A stretch of DNA of 54,583 nucleotides. Source: Acidobacteriota bacterium. Its GTDB lineage: Bacteria; Acidobacteriota; Terriglobia; Acidiferrales; 2-02-FULL-67-57. Below are positions 15,841 through 24,519 of the stretch, in pieces. The notes under the pieces were generated by a model that ran no database searches, was not told where the DNA came from, and saw nothing but the letters and a program-made list of their open reading frames with translations. The stretch spans positions 1 to 54,583 of the forward strand of contig JACZYA010000006.1 in the NCBI GenBank assembly GCA_022571295.1. The letters run 5' to 3'. The position numbers were made by a program, and so were the translations under genes. Within the stretch, counting starts at the first letter, position 1. Each line of letters starts with the position of its first letter.

Positions 15841-17445
15841 ATGAAAAGTGGCACAGCCCAGCAGACCGACTTCCTTGTTATCGGGTGTGGCATTGCCGGT
15901 CTGCGCGCGGCGATTGAACTGGCCGGCACCGGCGCGCACGTCCTTGTCCTGAGCAAAACCGACCTGACCGAATCCGCCACCCAGTACGCGCAGGGAGGCA
16001 TTGCCGCCGCACTGAGCGACGAAGATAAAATCCACCTGCACCAGCAGGATACTATCAGCGCGGGCGCCGGCCTCTGCAATCCGGCCGCGGTGCAAGTCAT
16101 GGTGGAAGAAGGCCCGCGCTACATTCAAGAATTGATCGAATGGGGCACGCGCTTCGACCGCGAGGGCACCCGGCTGGCCTTCACGCGCGAAGGCGCCCAC
16201 AGCCGGTCGCGGGTGCTGCATGCGCAAGGGGATTCCACCGGGCGCGAAATCGTCCGCGCCCTGTTTGCCCGCGCCCATGCTTTCAAGACCATCGAGTTTC
16301 TTCCCTTCGCCTTCACGGCCGAGCTTCTGCTCGACGCGCAGCGCGTGGTCGGAGTTCGCTACATTGACGAGCACCGCCAGCGCTTCGGGGAAATCCGGGC
16401 AGGGGCCATCCTGCTGGCCACCGGCGGACTGGGGCAGGTGTACGCGGAAACTACTAACCCGGCCCTGGCCACCGGGGACGGCGTCGCCGTTGCCTGCCGG
16501 GCCGGCGCTGAGCTGAGCGATATGGAGTTCGTCCAATTTCATCCCACCGCTCTCTACCTCAACGGTGCGCCCCGCTTCCTGCTCTCTGAGGCGCTGCGCG
16601 GCGAGGGCGGCTGCCTGCGCAACATCGACCTGGAGCATTTTATGCCGCGCTACCACGAAGCCGGCGACCTGGCTCCGCGCGACGTTGTCTGCCACGCCAT
16701 CGTGACCGAACTGGAGCGCACCGGCAGCGAGTTCGTGTACCTGGACATGACCGGGCTCAACCCGGAGAAAGTGAAGGCGAGGTTTCCCCGCATCTACGCG
16801 ACCTGCCTTGAACACAACCTGGATATTACTGCCGACCTCATCTCAGTGCGCCCCGCGGCCCACTATGCCATGGGCGGCGTCGCCACCGACCTCGACGGGC
16901 GCACCACGCTTGACGGCCTCTTCGCCGCAGGTGAAGCCGCTTGCACCGGCGTCCACGGCGCCAACCGCCTGGCCAGCAATTCCCTGCTGGAAGGTTTGGT
17001 GTTCGGCGCCCACGCCGGCCACGCCATGGCCGCTTCAGTTCCCCGCCGCACGACCAAGCCGGCCCGCCGGGCACGCGCCGCCGCAGCCGCGCCAGCAAAC
17101 CGCCGCAAGAGCGCGACCAGCGAGGTTCCTCCCGAGGTGGCTACTTGCATCGATCAGATCCGCCGAATCATGTGGGAGAAGGTGGGCATCATCCGTTCCG
17201 GCCCCGCTCTGAGCGAAGCCCTGGACGAGCTGGCTCACTGGGAGCGCCCCCTGCCCGACTTCCCTTCCCGGCCCCATTACGAAGCCGCCAACCTTCGCCT
17301 GGTGGGCGAACTGATTGCCCGCAGCGCTCTGGCCCGGGAAGAAAGCCGCGGCGCGCACTACCGCTCCGACTTTCCCTACCGCTTGGAGAAAGAGGAATGC
17401 CAGCACTCCTGCATCCCTCACGGCCAGCCGGTCGGCTTCCGCTAG
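15841..17445 (+). CDS. nadB: L-aspartate oxidase
   Basis: A 534-residue FAD enzyme that oxidises L-aspartate to iminoaspartate in de novo NAD synthesis. The dinucleotide fold GCGIAGLRAAIEL is near residue 15, followed by TQYAQGGIAAAL, the substrate-binding TGGLGQVYAETTNP, DMEFVQFHPTAL and GVHGANRLASNSLLEGLVFG. The C-terminal helical domain is present. Between about residues 400 and 430 there is an Ala/Arg/Lys-rich linker (PRRTTKPARRARAAAAAP) between the FAD domain and the helical domain that is longer than usual. No nadA or nadC is adjacent. Confidence 0.95.
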   Translation: MKSGTAQQTDFLVIGCGIAGLRAAIELAGTGAHVLVLSKTDLTESATQYAQGGIAAALSDEDKIHLHQQDTISAGAGLCNPAAVQVMVEEGPRYIQELIEWGTRFDREGTRLAFTREGAHSRSRVLHAQGDSTGREIVRALFARAHAFKTIEFLPFAFTAELLLDAQRVVGVRYIDEHRQRFGEIRAGAILLATGGLGQVYAETTNPALATGDGVAVACRAGAELSDMEFVQFHPTALYLNGAPRFLLSEALRGEGGCLRNIDLEHFMPRYHEAGDLAPRDVVCHAIVTELERTGSEFVYLDMTGLNPEKVKARFPRIYATCLEHNLDITADLISVRPAAHYAMGGVATDLDGRTTLDGLFAAGEAACTGVHGANRLASNSLLEGLVFGAHAGHAMAASVPRRTTKPARRARAAAAAPANRRKSATSEVPPEVATCIDQIRRIMWEKVGIIRSGPALSEALDELAHWERPLPDFPSRPHYEAANLRLVGELIARSALAREESRGAHYRSDFPYRLEKEECQHSCIPHGQPVGFR

Positions 17446-17517
17446 CAGCGCTCCTCCCCCAACTCGCCACTGGAAGGAAACTCCGAAGGAAACTTTCCGC
17501 GCTCGCCGGAAAGAACT

Positions 17518-18432
17518 TTAGTGAGATTTCCGCCCCGGCCAACGCCGCCCCAGGCGCTCCACCGTTTTCAGCACCACCTCACCCACAATCTCCATGCTCC
17601 GCGCGCTCACCTTGTCCACCGTGTCGTCCGGGGTGTGCCAATAGCGATTGCCGGGGCCGTAGTCCAGATCAATCAGGTCAACCGCCGGCACTCCCGCCTG
17701 CACAAACGGGATGTGGTCATCCTCGATCACCGTCGTCTGGTCGAGGAAATGAATCCCGTGCCCGCTCGCGCGCGCAATCTGCCAAACCAAATCCACCAGC
17801 CACGCAGTCGAGTTGCGCTCCCGCCGCAGGTTCAGGTTCTTGTCGCCGATCATGTCCACCACGATCAGCGCTTTGATCCGGTCTAGGATGCCGTCTGCTT
17901 TCCACGCTGAGACCTGGTGACGGCTGCCATAGAAACCATCGGTCGGACTGAAACGCTTGAACGCTTCCTCGCCGTCGAAAAACACTACCCACACGGTGAG
18001 AGGATTCTTTCGCCGGCCCAGCACGCGCGCCAACTCCAACAATAGTGCCGTGCTGGAGCCGCCGTCGTTGGCGCCGATAAAGTTCTCCTGCGCCAGAGTG
18101 TCGTAGTGTCCGGCCAACACCACCATCTCCCGCGACGGTCCCGGGAATTTAGCGATGATGTTCTTCATCCGCACCTTCCCGCGCGGGGTCTGGGCCACGA
18201 AATCCACTTCTTCAATCTCGTCAGCGGAGGCGTGCCGCAACTGCCGGATGATGTAACGCTGGGCGCGGCCGTGGTTGGGCGAACCCGGCACTCGACCGCC
18301 AAAGCGGACCAGCTCCCGCACATGCTCCAGCGCTCGCTGCCCGCTGACCGCGTCTTTCGGTTCAGCCGCGCTGACGCTTCCGGCCAAGAGAAGCAACGCA
18401 AGCAAAAAAATCATGGAACGATTGCGGCTCAT
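17518..18432 (-). CDS. M28 family peptidase, glutaminyl cyclase-like
   Basis: About 304 residues from the ATG at 18432, which overlaps the tatC stop as ATGA and begins a signal peptide (FLLALLLLAGSVSAAEP). The zinc-site residues of M28 enzymes appear in order: LAGHYDT, GANDGGSSTA, FFDGEEAF, VDMIGD and YWHTPDDTVDKVS. The length and the ending match the secreted glutaminyl-peptide cyclotransferase-like branch rather than large aminopeptidases. It would act in the periplasm on peptide N-termini; whether it cyclises glutamine or removes residues cannot be told. Confidence 0.88.
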   Translation of the reverse strand: MSRNRSMIFLLALLLLAGSVSAAEPKDAVSGQRALEHVRELVRFGGRVPGSPNHGRAQRYIIRQLRHASADEIEEVDFVAQTPRGKVRMKNIIAKFPGPSREMVVLAGHYDTLAQENFIGANDGGSSTALLLELARVLGRRKNPLTVWVVFFDGEEAFKRFSPTDGFYGSRHQVSAWKADGILDRIKALIVVDMIGDKNLNLRRERNSTAWLVDLVWQIARASGHGIHFLDQTTVIEDDHIPFVQAGVPAVDLIDLDYGPGNRYWHTPDDTVDKVSARSMEIVGEVVLKTVERLGRRWPGRKSH

Positions 18433-19232
18433 CCGTCCGCATCCTTCTTCTTTCGCCGCCGCCGCGCGAACTGCACCACCGCCGACACCCCGATGCCCAC
18501 AACGTACAGCACCACCATCGGCACCGCGAACACCGCCATGGTAAAGGCGTCGGTGGTGGGAGTGATCAGCGCCGCCACCACCGCAATGCCCACGATGGCA
18601 TGGCGCAGGTAGTGGAGCAGGAACGCCGGCGTCAACAACCCGATCCAAGACAGAATAAAAATCAGCACCGGCAGCTCGGCGATCACGCCCATCCAGAGAA
18701 TCATGGTCAGCCACAGGCTGAAGTACTCGTTGATGCTGATAAAGGCGTCGAAGAATTCTGCCCCGAACGAGAGTAAAAACGTCAGCGTGATCGGCAGCAC
18801 CACCCGATGGGCGAAATACGCCCCCAGCATGAACAAAGCCGAGGACGAGAAAACGAAGGGCAGGGCGAAGCGCTTCTCGTTCCGATACAAACCGGGCGCG
18901 ACAAACATCCATAACTGCCAAAAGATGACGGGGGCCGACAAAAAGACGCCTGTATAAAGTCCCACCTTGAGCGCAATCCGGATGGGCACCAGCGGCCCGG
19001 TAAAAATCAGCCGCTGCTCCAGTCCCACCACTTGGAAAGCGTCCAAGATTGGGATGGAGAGAAAGGTGTAGATTTCCCGCCAGAACACGAACCCAACGAT
19101 GCAGCAAACTGCCACGCCGATGAGGCAGTTGATCAAGCGCCGGCGCAACTCCAACAAATGATCGAAGAAGCCCATGGTGGCGGAGGAGTCGGATCCAGCT
19201 TCCAGCAGGGCGGGGTCTTCTTGGGTGGGCAT
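18429..19232 (-). CDS. tatC: Sec-independent protein translocase TatC
   Basis: A 267-residue inner-membrane protein with six membrane spans, the twin-arginine signal receptor of the Tat system. The conserved cytoplasmic start MGFFDHLLELRRRL begins at residue 20, and a 19-residue leader precedes it, so the ATG at 19175 is an alternative start. The FxxAP-like segment reads GVFLSAPVIFWQLWMFVAPGLYRNEKR, and the periplasmic Glu region is LSFGAEFF. TatA is encoded 3 bp upstream and the exported M28 peptidase directly downstream. Confidence 0.95.
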   Translation of the reverse strand: MPTQEDPALLEAGSDSSATMGFFDHLLELRRRLINCLIGVAVCCIVGFVFWREIYTFLSIPILDAFQVVGLEQRLIFTGPLVPIRIALKVGLYTGVFLSAPVIFWQLWMFVAPGLYRNEKRFALPFVFSSSALFMLGAYFAHRVVLPITLTFLLSFGAEFFDAFISINEYFSLWLTMILWMGVIAELPVLIFILSWIGLLTPAFLLHYLRHAIVGIAVVAALITPTTDAFTMAVFAVPMVVLYVVGIGVSAVVQFARRRRKKKDADG

Positions 19233-19235
19233 CGA

Positions 19236-19487
19236 TCAGGCGTCGCCGGGGGGCTTAGCGGCTGGGCGGGAAGGTCGCGTCAACCGCGGCTCTTTCCCGG
19301 TGTTGACGTCCTCTTCGTAGGTGCGAATCTCTTCTTCCACCGTGGCTCGCAAGTCGTTGGAGGCGCGGCGAAACTCAGACAAGCCTCGGCCCAACAGCCG
19401 GCCCAGCTCCGGCAATTTGCGCGGCCCAAAGAGCAGCAGAGCCAGCAGCAGAATAAAAAAAACTTCGGTCATGCCCAGCGGGCCCAT
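19236..19487 (-). CDS. tatA: Twin-arginine translocase TatA/TatB-type subunit
   Basis: An 83-residue protein with a single N-terminal membrane helix (TEVFFILLLALLLFGPRKLPELGR), the FGP hinge, an amphipathic helix (GLGRGLSEFRRASNDLRAT region) and an acidic/basic hydrophilic tail. It oligomerises to form the Tat pore with TatC, whose gene follows after 3 bp. The PELGR-LGRGLSEFR layout fits either TatA or TatB; with a single copy here it may serve both functions. Confidence 0.9.
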   Translation of the reverse strand: MGPLGMTEVFFILLLALLLFGPRKLPELGRLLGRGLSEFRRASNDLRATVEEEIRTYEEDVNTGKEPRLTRPSRPAAKPPGDA

Positions 19488-19610
19488 TCCGTTTGCCTCC
19501 TGCCGCAGTGTAGGGGCCGCTGCCGCAACAAGTCAAGCAAGCCCCAAAAACCCTATGTTATACTATCCAACGAGCGGCTGGGAGCATCTAAGTAAGTCAA
19601 GCTGGGGGGC

Positions 19611-21224
19611 ATGCGAGGCACAATGCAAGGGAGCAAACGTGGATTCTGGGCTGCGCTGGCAGTCATCCTTCTTTCAGCTATCCTGGGCGGCATCTACGGG
19701 CCGCGGGTTGAAGCGACGACCTCCCGTGGGAACGACGTCGAAGACGCCGTACGAAACTTCACCAAGATTTTTGCCATTGTCGAGCAGAACTATGCCGATC
19801 CAGTGGACCCCGACCGTGCCATCTACCGCGGCGCCATCCCCGGCATGTTGCGCACGCTCGATCCCCATTCCAACTTCCTGGACACCCGCGCCTTCACTCT
19901 GCTGCGGGAGGATCAGCGCGGGCACTACTACGGTGTGGGGATGCAAGTGGGACCGCGTGACGGCCGCACCATTGTCCATGCCCCCTTCCCCGGCTCCCCG
20001 GCCTACAAAGTCGGCCTGCGGCCCGGCGACGTCATCATCCGCGTGGACGAGACTCCCACCGACGGCCTCACCACCTCCGAAGTGGCCGACCTGCTCAAAG
20101 GCCCGAAGGGAACGGTTGTGCGCGTCTGGGTTTCCCGTGAAGGATTTGACGAGCCGCTGCGGTTCGTCATCACCCGCGATGAAATCCCCCGCCTGAGTGT
20201 TGACTTCTACTTCCACCTCCAGCCCCGGGTAGGCTACGTCCGCGTAGCCCACTTCAACGAGAATACCCATGAAGAAATGGCGGAAACGTTGGAGAAGCTG
20301 GGCGTGGACACCCTGGAAGGGCTGGTCCTAGACCTGCGCGGCAATCCCGGCGGCCTGCTGAACGAAAGCGTAGCGGTGGCGGATATGTTTCTGGAAAAAA
20401 ATCAACTGATCGTCACCCACCGGGGCCGCACCCAGCGGGAACGGCGCTACCACGCCACCCGCGGCAACGGCGGCCGCAATTTCTCCCTGGTGATTCTCAT
20501 TGACCGCTACACGGCCAGCGCGGCGGAAATTGTCTCCGGCGCCATCCAGGACCACGACCGCGGCCTGATTGTGGGCGAGACCAGTTTCGGCAAGGGCTTG
20601 GTGCAGACTGTCTATCCCCTCAGCCAGGGCACCGGCATGGCCCTTACCACTTCCCGCTACTACACGCCCAGCGGCCGGTTGATTCAGCGCGACTTCACCG
20701 CGGTCTCGCTCTATAACTACTATTACGGCAACGACCGCGAAAACAATTCTCACGATGTCTTTGCCACCGATAGCGGCCGGACCGTGTACGGAGGCGGGGG
20801 TATTACGCCCGACGTCGAATTCTCCCAGCCCCGCTACAATCCCTTCCAGGAAGCGTTGATACGGAAACTTATCATCTACCCGTTCGAAGTCGGCATCGGT
20901 GACTTCGCCAAGCGCTACCTGGCCCAGTATCCGGAAGTGTCCCGCGACTTTGAAGTGGATGACGCCGTGCTAAACGAGTTCCGGCTCTACCTGAGCGAGC
21001 GCAACCTCCAATTTGCTGAAACCGATATTCAAGACAACCTCGACTGGCTCAAATTGCACATCAAGAAAGAGGTTTTCACCTCCGCCTTTGGCCTCGATGA
21101 CGGCCGCAAGGTGGCCATCCAGGCCGACCCCCAGGTGCAGCGCGCTCTCGAACTGCTGCCGCTGGCGAAGCAATTGACCGAAGACGCCGAGCGCACCATC
21201 GCCGAACGGCGCGGAAAGCGCTAG
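19611..21224 (+). CDS. Carboxyl-terminal processing protease (S41) with PDZ domain
   Basis: A 537-residue periplasmic or membrane-anchored serine protease. An N-terminal hydrophobic helix (GFWAALAVILLSAILGG) serves as signal anchor. The PDZ domain lies at about 110-200 (GMQVGPRDGRT, GLRPGDVIIRVDE). The S41 catalytic Ser303 is in RYTASAAEIV and Lys328 in GETSFGKGLVQT, 25 residues apart as in CtpA. The C-terminal 130 residues after GGITPDVE are an extra helical domain. An ATG at 19623 with GAGG upstream is an alternative start. The gene is divergent from tatA. Confidence 0.93.
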   Translation: MRGTMQGSKRGFWAALAVILLSAILGGIYGPRVEATTSRGNDVEDAVRNFTKIFAIVEQNYADPVDPDRAIYRGAIPGMLRTLDPHSNFLDTRAFTLLREDQRGHYYGVGMQVGPRDGRTIVHAPFPGSPAYKVGLRPGDVIIRVDETPTDGLTTSEVADLLKGPKGTVVRVWVSREGFDEPLRFVITRDEIPRLSVDFYFHLQPRVGYVRVAHFNENTHEEMAETLEKLGVDTLEGLVLDLRGNPGGLLNESVAVADMFLEKNQLIVTHRGRTQRERRYHATRGNGGRNFSLVILIDRYTASAAEIVSGAIQDHDRGLIVGETSFGKGLVQTVYPLSQGTGMALTTSRYYTPSGRLIQRDFTAVSLYNYYYGNDRENNSHDVFATDSGRTVYGGGGITPDVEFSQPRYNPFQEALIRKLIIYPFEVGIGDFAKRYLAQYPEVSRDFEVDDAVLNEFRLYLSERNLQFAETDIQDNLDWLKLHIKKEVFTSAFGLDDGRKVAIQADPQVQRALELLPLAKQLTEDAERTIAERRGKR

Positions 21225-21330
21225 CCCTCGGCACGCATTCCGAGACCCACCCCGTCAATAACGCAGTAAAGTTTGTTTGCTGATTGGGAAGTTTCAGATT
21301 CTCTGGCTCATTCGGAGTGAACCCAGCCGG

Positions 21331-21489
21331 CTATTTTCCGTAGAGCGCCAGAAGCGCAATCGTCACCCCGATCATCCAGCTGAGTACCACCAGTCCCGAC
21401 AAGCCCAACACGGCCTTGGCGTTGTGCCACGGCAGCGCAGACGCTCGCCCCCGGCGGTGAAGCTCTGCCCTGCTTCCTACCGCTTTCAT
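21331..21489 (-). CDS. Candidate small single-pass membrane protein
   Basis: A 52-residue open frame in the 361-bp gap between the S41 protease gene and a 90-residue gene. It starts MKAVGSRAELHRRGRAS, has basic residues first, and then one long hydrophobic stretch (AVLGLSGLVVLSWMIGVTIALLALYGK) reaching the C-terminus. The positive-inside layout and full-length helix argue for a real protein. The ribosome site is weak (GGCGGAAG). No family is recognised. The remainder of the gap shows nothing I can name. Confidence 0.4.
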   Translation of the reverse strand: MKAVGSRAELHRRGRASALPWHNAKAVLGLSGLVVLSWMIGVTIALLALYGK

Positions 21490-21585
21490 CACTTCCGCCC
21501 CCCGAAAGAAGCCGCAGGTGGCGGGGGCTTCCTCTTCTTCCTGCGAGAGTCTGGCTCGCCGCCACCCTGAGCTTCGGTTTGATTT

Positions 21586-21858
21586 TCAGAAGTTGGTTTG
21601 AATGTCGTTGTTGGCGGCAATATCCCGCAGGGTGGAAATCAGCTCGGTATCATTGTTGCTGAGCATTGCCACCCGTGTGGTTCCGCGGCGGTGGATGGTG
21701 ATCAGGAGGCTGCGGTCGGGTGCGATGGCCTCGCGCGGTATACGCACCAGATCGCCCGTGTCGAGCATGATGTAGCTGCCCGGTTCGCTAATCTTGTTGA
21801 ACTCCAGAACCTTCAGAACGCCTGGAGTTTCCTTCAACTGAGATTTTATCTCTGTCAT
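21586..21858 (-). CDS. Conserved-looking small cytosolic protein of unknown function
   Basis: A 90-residue acidic-basic protein with GGGAGG 6 bases before the ATG. It starts TEIKSQLKETPGVLKVLEFNKI, then YIMLDTGDLVRIPREAI, LLITIHRRGTTRVAMLS and ends ELISTLRDIAANNDIQTNF. The pattern suggests a small alpha/beta protein. It has no signal peptide and no membrane segment. It stands alone between the small membrane ORF and the tRNA gene. Function unknown. Confidence 0.65.
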   Translation of the reverse strand: MTEIKSQLKETPGVLKVLEFNKISEPGSYIMLDTGDLVRIPREAIAPDRSLLITIHRRGTTRVAMLSNNDTELISTLRDIAANNDIQTNF

Positions 21859-22010
21859 GGTGGTCCTCCCGACTTGGAAATGAGAATGGAGGACTTCTAT
21901 GGCACCGAGTTAAGGATTGCATTAGTGGCAGATTAAAAATTCAGCCAAGCGCCAGCCAAGAGACTGGACGCAAAATTCCCCTCGCCCGGCTACTTGTTAC
22001 AAAAGGAAAG

Positions 22011-22023
22011 ATGGCTGGTGGAC
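22011..22023. repeat. Partial copy of the tRNA-Ala 3' end
   Basis: ATGGCTGGTGGAC here matches ATGGTTGGTGGAC at 22101-22113 in 12 of 13 bases, and the latter covers the encoded CCA end of the tRNA-Ala gene. The copies are 90 bp apart. A short duplicate of a tRNA 3' end can mark an old attachment or recombination site, but 13 bp is short. Confidence 0.4.
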
Positions 22024-22026
22024 AGC

Positions 22027-22044
22027 GTCCCGGCCCGTCGGGAC
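22027..22044. repeat. Stem-loop downstream of tRNA-Ala
   Basis: GTCCCG and CGGGAC form a perfect 6-bp stem around GCCCGT, about 60 bases after the 3' end of the tRNA gene. There is no T-run on either side, so it is a weak terminator candidate at best. Confidence 0.35.
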
Positions 22045-22105
22045 AACCGCCCGACCGGTGCTCCCCATGGAGCGAACCAAGCTAGTGCGGTGAAAACAGA
22101 ATGGT

Positions 22106-22181
22106 TGGTGGACGGGAGGGGATTCGAACCCCCGACCTCCGCAGTGCGAGTGCGGCGCTCTCCCAACTGAGCTACCCGCCC
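22106..22181 (-). tRNA. tRNA-Ala(CGC) with encoded CCA
   Basis: The minus strand folds as a 76-base tRNA: acceptor GGGCGGG with CCCGTCC, D-arm TAGCTCAGTTGGGAGAGC, anticodon stem CCGCA/TGCGG with loop CTCGCAC (anticodon CGC, reading GCG) and T-arm with GGTTCGAATCC. The G3:U70 pair, the alanine identity element, is present. Discriminator A73 is followed by an encoded CCA. Confidence 0.96.
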
Positions 22182-22402
22182 ACTGCACCCATTCTAAGAA
22201 GCCGCGCAGACTTTCGCAAGACTCCCCCTCGCTCCCCGGCCTTTCAGCACGACGCATGCATCAGCGTCTCGATGGATGGATGGCTCGGCGGCTCTTCCAA
22301 CTTTTGTTTTTCCGTTCCCGGCGAATCACTTCAACTCTGGCAGAAAACTCTTCGCGATAGATAAGCTGACAGGAACCGCAGTTGCGACGAGAAAACTACG
22401 CC

Positions 22403-23596
22403 TTAGTCTTTTGATACCACGTCAAAAGCGCGCGCGAGGACGTCCAGGTATTTCATGGCGGTGCCAGTGTTGAAGAGGATCATTGTGTCTTCGCCCTTCA
22501 GAACACCACACTCCAGCAGCTTGGGCAACGCTGCAATCACCGCGCCGCCTTCCGGGCAGGCAAAGATTCCTTCCAGCCGGGCCAGAGTCCGGACTCCCGC
22601 AAGGATTTCGTCGTCAGTGGTGGCCACTGCTGCGCCGCCGCTGCGATAGATGGCGTCCAGCACCAGGAAATCCCCCAGCGCCTTGGGCACGCGCAGCCCG
22701 GCGGCGATGGTAACGGCATCCTTCCACGGTTCCGATTCCGGCTTGTGCTGCTCAAACGCGCGCACGATGGGAGCGCAGCCGCTGGCCTGCACGGAAATCA
22801 TTTTCGGCCGCTCCGACCCAATCCAACCCAGCGTTTCCATCTCCTCAAAGGCTTTCCACATTCCGATCAGCCCCACGCCGCCGCCGGTGGGATAGAAAAT
22901 GGCGTCGGGCAACCGGCCACCGAGCTGCTCGTAGAACTCATAGCCCAGCGTCTTCTTGCCTTCGATCCGATAGGGCTCCTTGAGGGTGGAAACGTCGAAC
23001 CAGCCCTCCTTTTCCTTGCGCTCCGCCAGCAGCCGCCCGCAGTCACCGATCAGGCCGTCCACTAGGATCAGGTTGGCGCCATGCGCGCGCACCTCAAGCT
23101 GGTTGGCCGGCGGCGCATCCTTCGGCATCAGAACGTAGGCTTCCAGCCCGGCACGGCTGGCGTAAGCAGCCAGAGCGCCTCCAGCGTTGCCTGCGGTCGG
23201 AACCGCCAGCTTGCGCGCGCCCAGCGCCCGCGCTTGTGTGACTGCGGCCGCCATCCCGCGCGCCTTGAAGGTCCCGGTGGGATTGAAGGATTCATCCTTC
23301 AGATAAAGGTGAGGACAACCGTGCCTCTCCCCCAGGCGCTTCAGCGGCAGCAGCGGGGTGCCGCCCTCGCCCAACGTCACCGCCGCATCGGCTGATCCCG
23401 GCAGCACTTCCTGGTAGCGCCACAGGTCCCGGCGCCGCCCCCGCAAGCTCTCGCGGGTGAACGTGCGCGCGGCCCCGGCCAAGTCGTAGCACGCCAACAG
23501 GGGCGCCCCGCAGCTACACAGGTTCTGCAGTTGGCCGGCGGAATGGACGGCCGAGCAGCGCGAGCATTTCAAGTGGGTGAGAAATGTTTTTGACAT
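22403..23596 (-). CDS. thrC: Threonine synthase
   Basis: A PLP enzyme of about 397 residues that makes L-threonine from O-phosphohomoserine. It begins with a small zinc-ribbon-like segment (KCSRC then CSCGAPLL), as in many non-plant-type threonine synthases. The PLP lysine is in SFNPTGTFKARG, the phosphate loop is PTGGGVGLIGMW, and TAGNAGGALAAYASRAG follows the usual pattern. The ATG at 23596 is preferred to 23620 since the zinc segment follows it directly. A cystathionine synthase-like fold could serve other substrates, but the ribbon and TFKARG favour ThrC. Confidence 0.88.
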   Translation of the reverse strand: MSKTFLTHLKCSRCSAVHSAGQLQNLCSCGAPLLACYDLAGAARTFTRESLRGRRRDLWRYQEVLPGSADAAVTLGEGGTPLLPLKRLGERHGCPHLYLKDESFNPTGTFKARGMAAAVTQARALGARKLAVPTAGNAGGALAAYASRAGLEAYVLMPKDAPPANQLEVRAHGANLILVDGLIGDCGRLLAERKEKEGWFDVSTLKEPYRIEGKKTLGYEFYEQLGGRLPDAIFYPTGGGVGLIGMWKAFEEMETLGWIGSERPKMISVQASGCAPIVRAFEQHKPESEPWKDAVTIAAGLRVPKALGDFLVLDAIYRSGGAAVATTDDEILAGVRTLARLEGIFACPEGGAVIAALPKLLECGVLKGEDTMILFNTGTAMKYLDVLARAFDVVSKD

Positions 23597-23673
23597 CGGA
23601 AAAGAAGCGCAGTGTATCAAACCACCGGCGGCACCACAACCCGTCCGGCTGCATGTTAGAATGAGCCCGCACG

Positions 23674-24519
23674 ATGAACGCGCCCATCCGCCTGCTGGCC
23701 ATCGACATTGACGGCACCCTGCTCGACAGCCGCTGGCAACTCCCGGCCGCCAACCGCGACGGGATTGTGGCCGCGCACCGCCGCGGGGTTGAGATCATGC
23801 TGGTCACCGGGCGGCGCTTTACTTTTGCCCAACCGATTGCCGCTCAGTTGCCGGTTGACTTGACTGTCATTGCCAGCAACGGCGCGCTGATAAAATCCAA
23901 GCAGGGAGAAAACTTGGCGCGGCAACTGCTCCCCCGCCAGCAAGCCCGTGCCGTCCTGGCTGCCGCCGGCGCCGAGCGGGAAAAGGCTTTGCTGCTCTTC
24001 GACCGGGACGGGCACGGGCAGATCGTCGCCGAGCGCTTCGACCCGTCGCACACCTCGGTGCAGGGTTATCTCGACCGCAACCGGAAGTACCTGCTGCGGG
24101 TGGGCCGCCTGGAAGAAGCCTTGACCGACAGCGACCCCATCCAGGTGCTCTTCGCCGGCGCGGTCGCTCCGATGCGCGCGCTGGCAGAGCATCTCCGCCG
24201 TAGCCCGTGCGCCGCGCACACCAGCCTGGCCGTGACTGAGTATCTCGAACGAGACTTGACTCTGCTGGACGTGCTGGACGCCGGTTGCAACAAGGGAGCA
24301 GCCCTGGCCCGCTGGGTCGCCGGGCGCGGCCTTGACCGCGCGCAAGTGATGGCCGTCGGCGACAACTGGAACGACAAAGAAATGCTGGAGTTTGCCGGCC
24401 TGCCGGTGGTGATGGCCAACAGCAGCGAAGAACTGAAGCAAGAAGGATGGGCGGTCACGCGCAGCAACGATGAGAGCGGCGTGGCAGCCGCGATCGAGAA
24501 ATTTCTGCTGACCGACTAG
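23674..24519 (+). CDS. HAD superfamily (IIB, Cof-type) phosphatase
   Basis: A 281-residue cytosolic hydrolase. Motif I is AIDIDGTLLDS with Asp11 and Asp13, motif II is LVTGRR, motif III is the Lys in CNKGAAL, and motif IV is AVGDNWNDKEML. The Cof-type cap lies between motifs II and III. These enzymes act on small phosphates such as sugar phosphates or FMN; the substrate here is not predictable. It converges with the pseudopilin gene, and the two stop codons overlap by 4 bases (24516-24519). Confidence 0.9.
   Translation: MNAPIRLLAIDIDGTLLDSRWQLPAANRDGIVAAHRRGVEIMLVTGRRFTFAQPIAAQLPVDLTVIASNGALIKSKQGENLARQLLPRQQARAVLAAAGAEREKALLLFDRDGHGQIVAERFDPSHTSVQGYLDRNRKYLLRVGRLEEALTDSDPIQVLFAGAVAPMRALAEHLRRSPCAAHTSLAVTEYLERDLTLLDVLDAGCNKGAALARWVAGRGLDRAQVMAVGDNWNDKEMLEFAGLPVVMANSSEELKQEGWAVTRSNDESGVAAAIEKFLLTD

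Noticed and set aside
17518-19107. M28 peptidase extended to 529 residues
   Set aside because: The upstream part is the out-of-frame translation of tatC; the real start at 18432 gives a signal peptide and ATGA overlap.
22182-22402. T-box or other riboswitch before tRNA-Ala or in the thrC region
   Set aside because: The gap lies after the thrC stop on the minus strand, so it cannot be its leader, and no conserved riboswitch core is visible.
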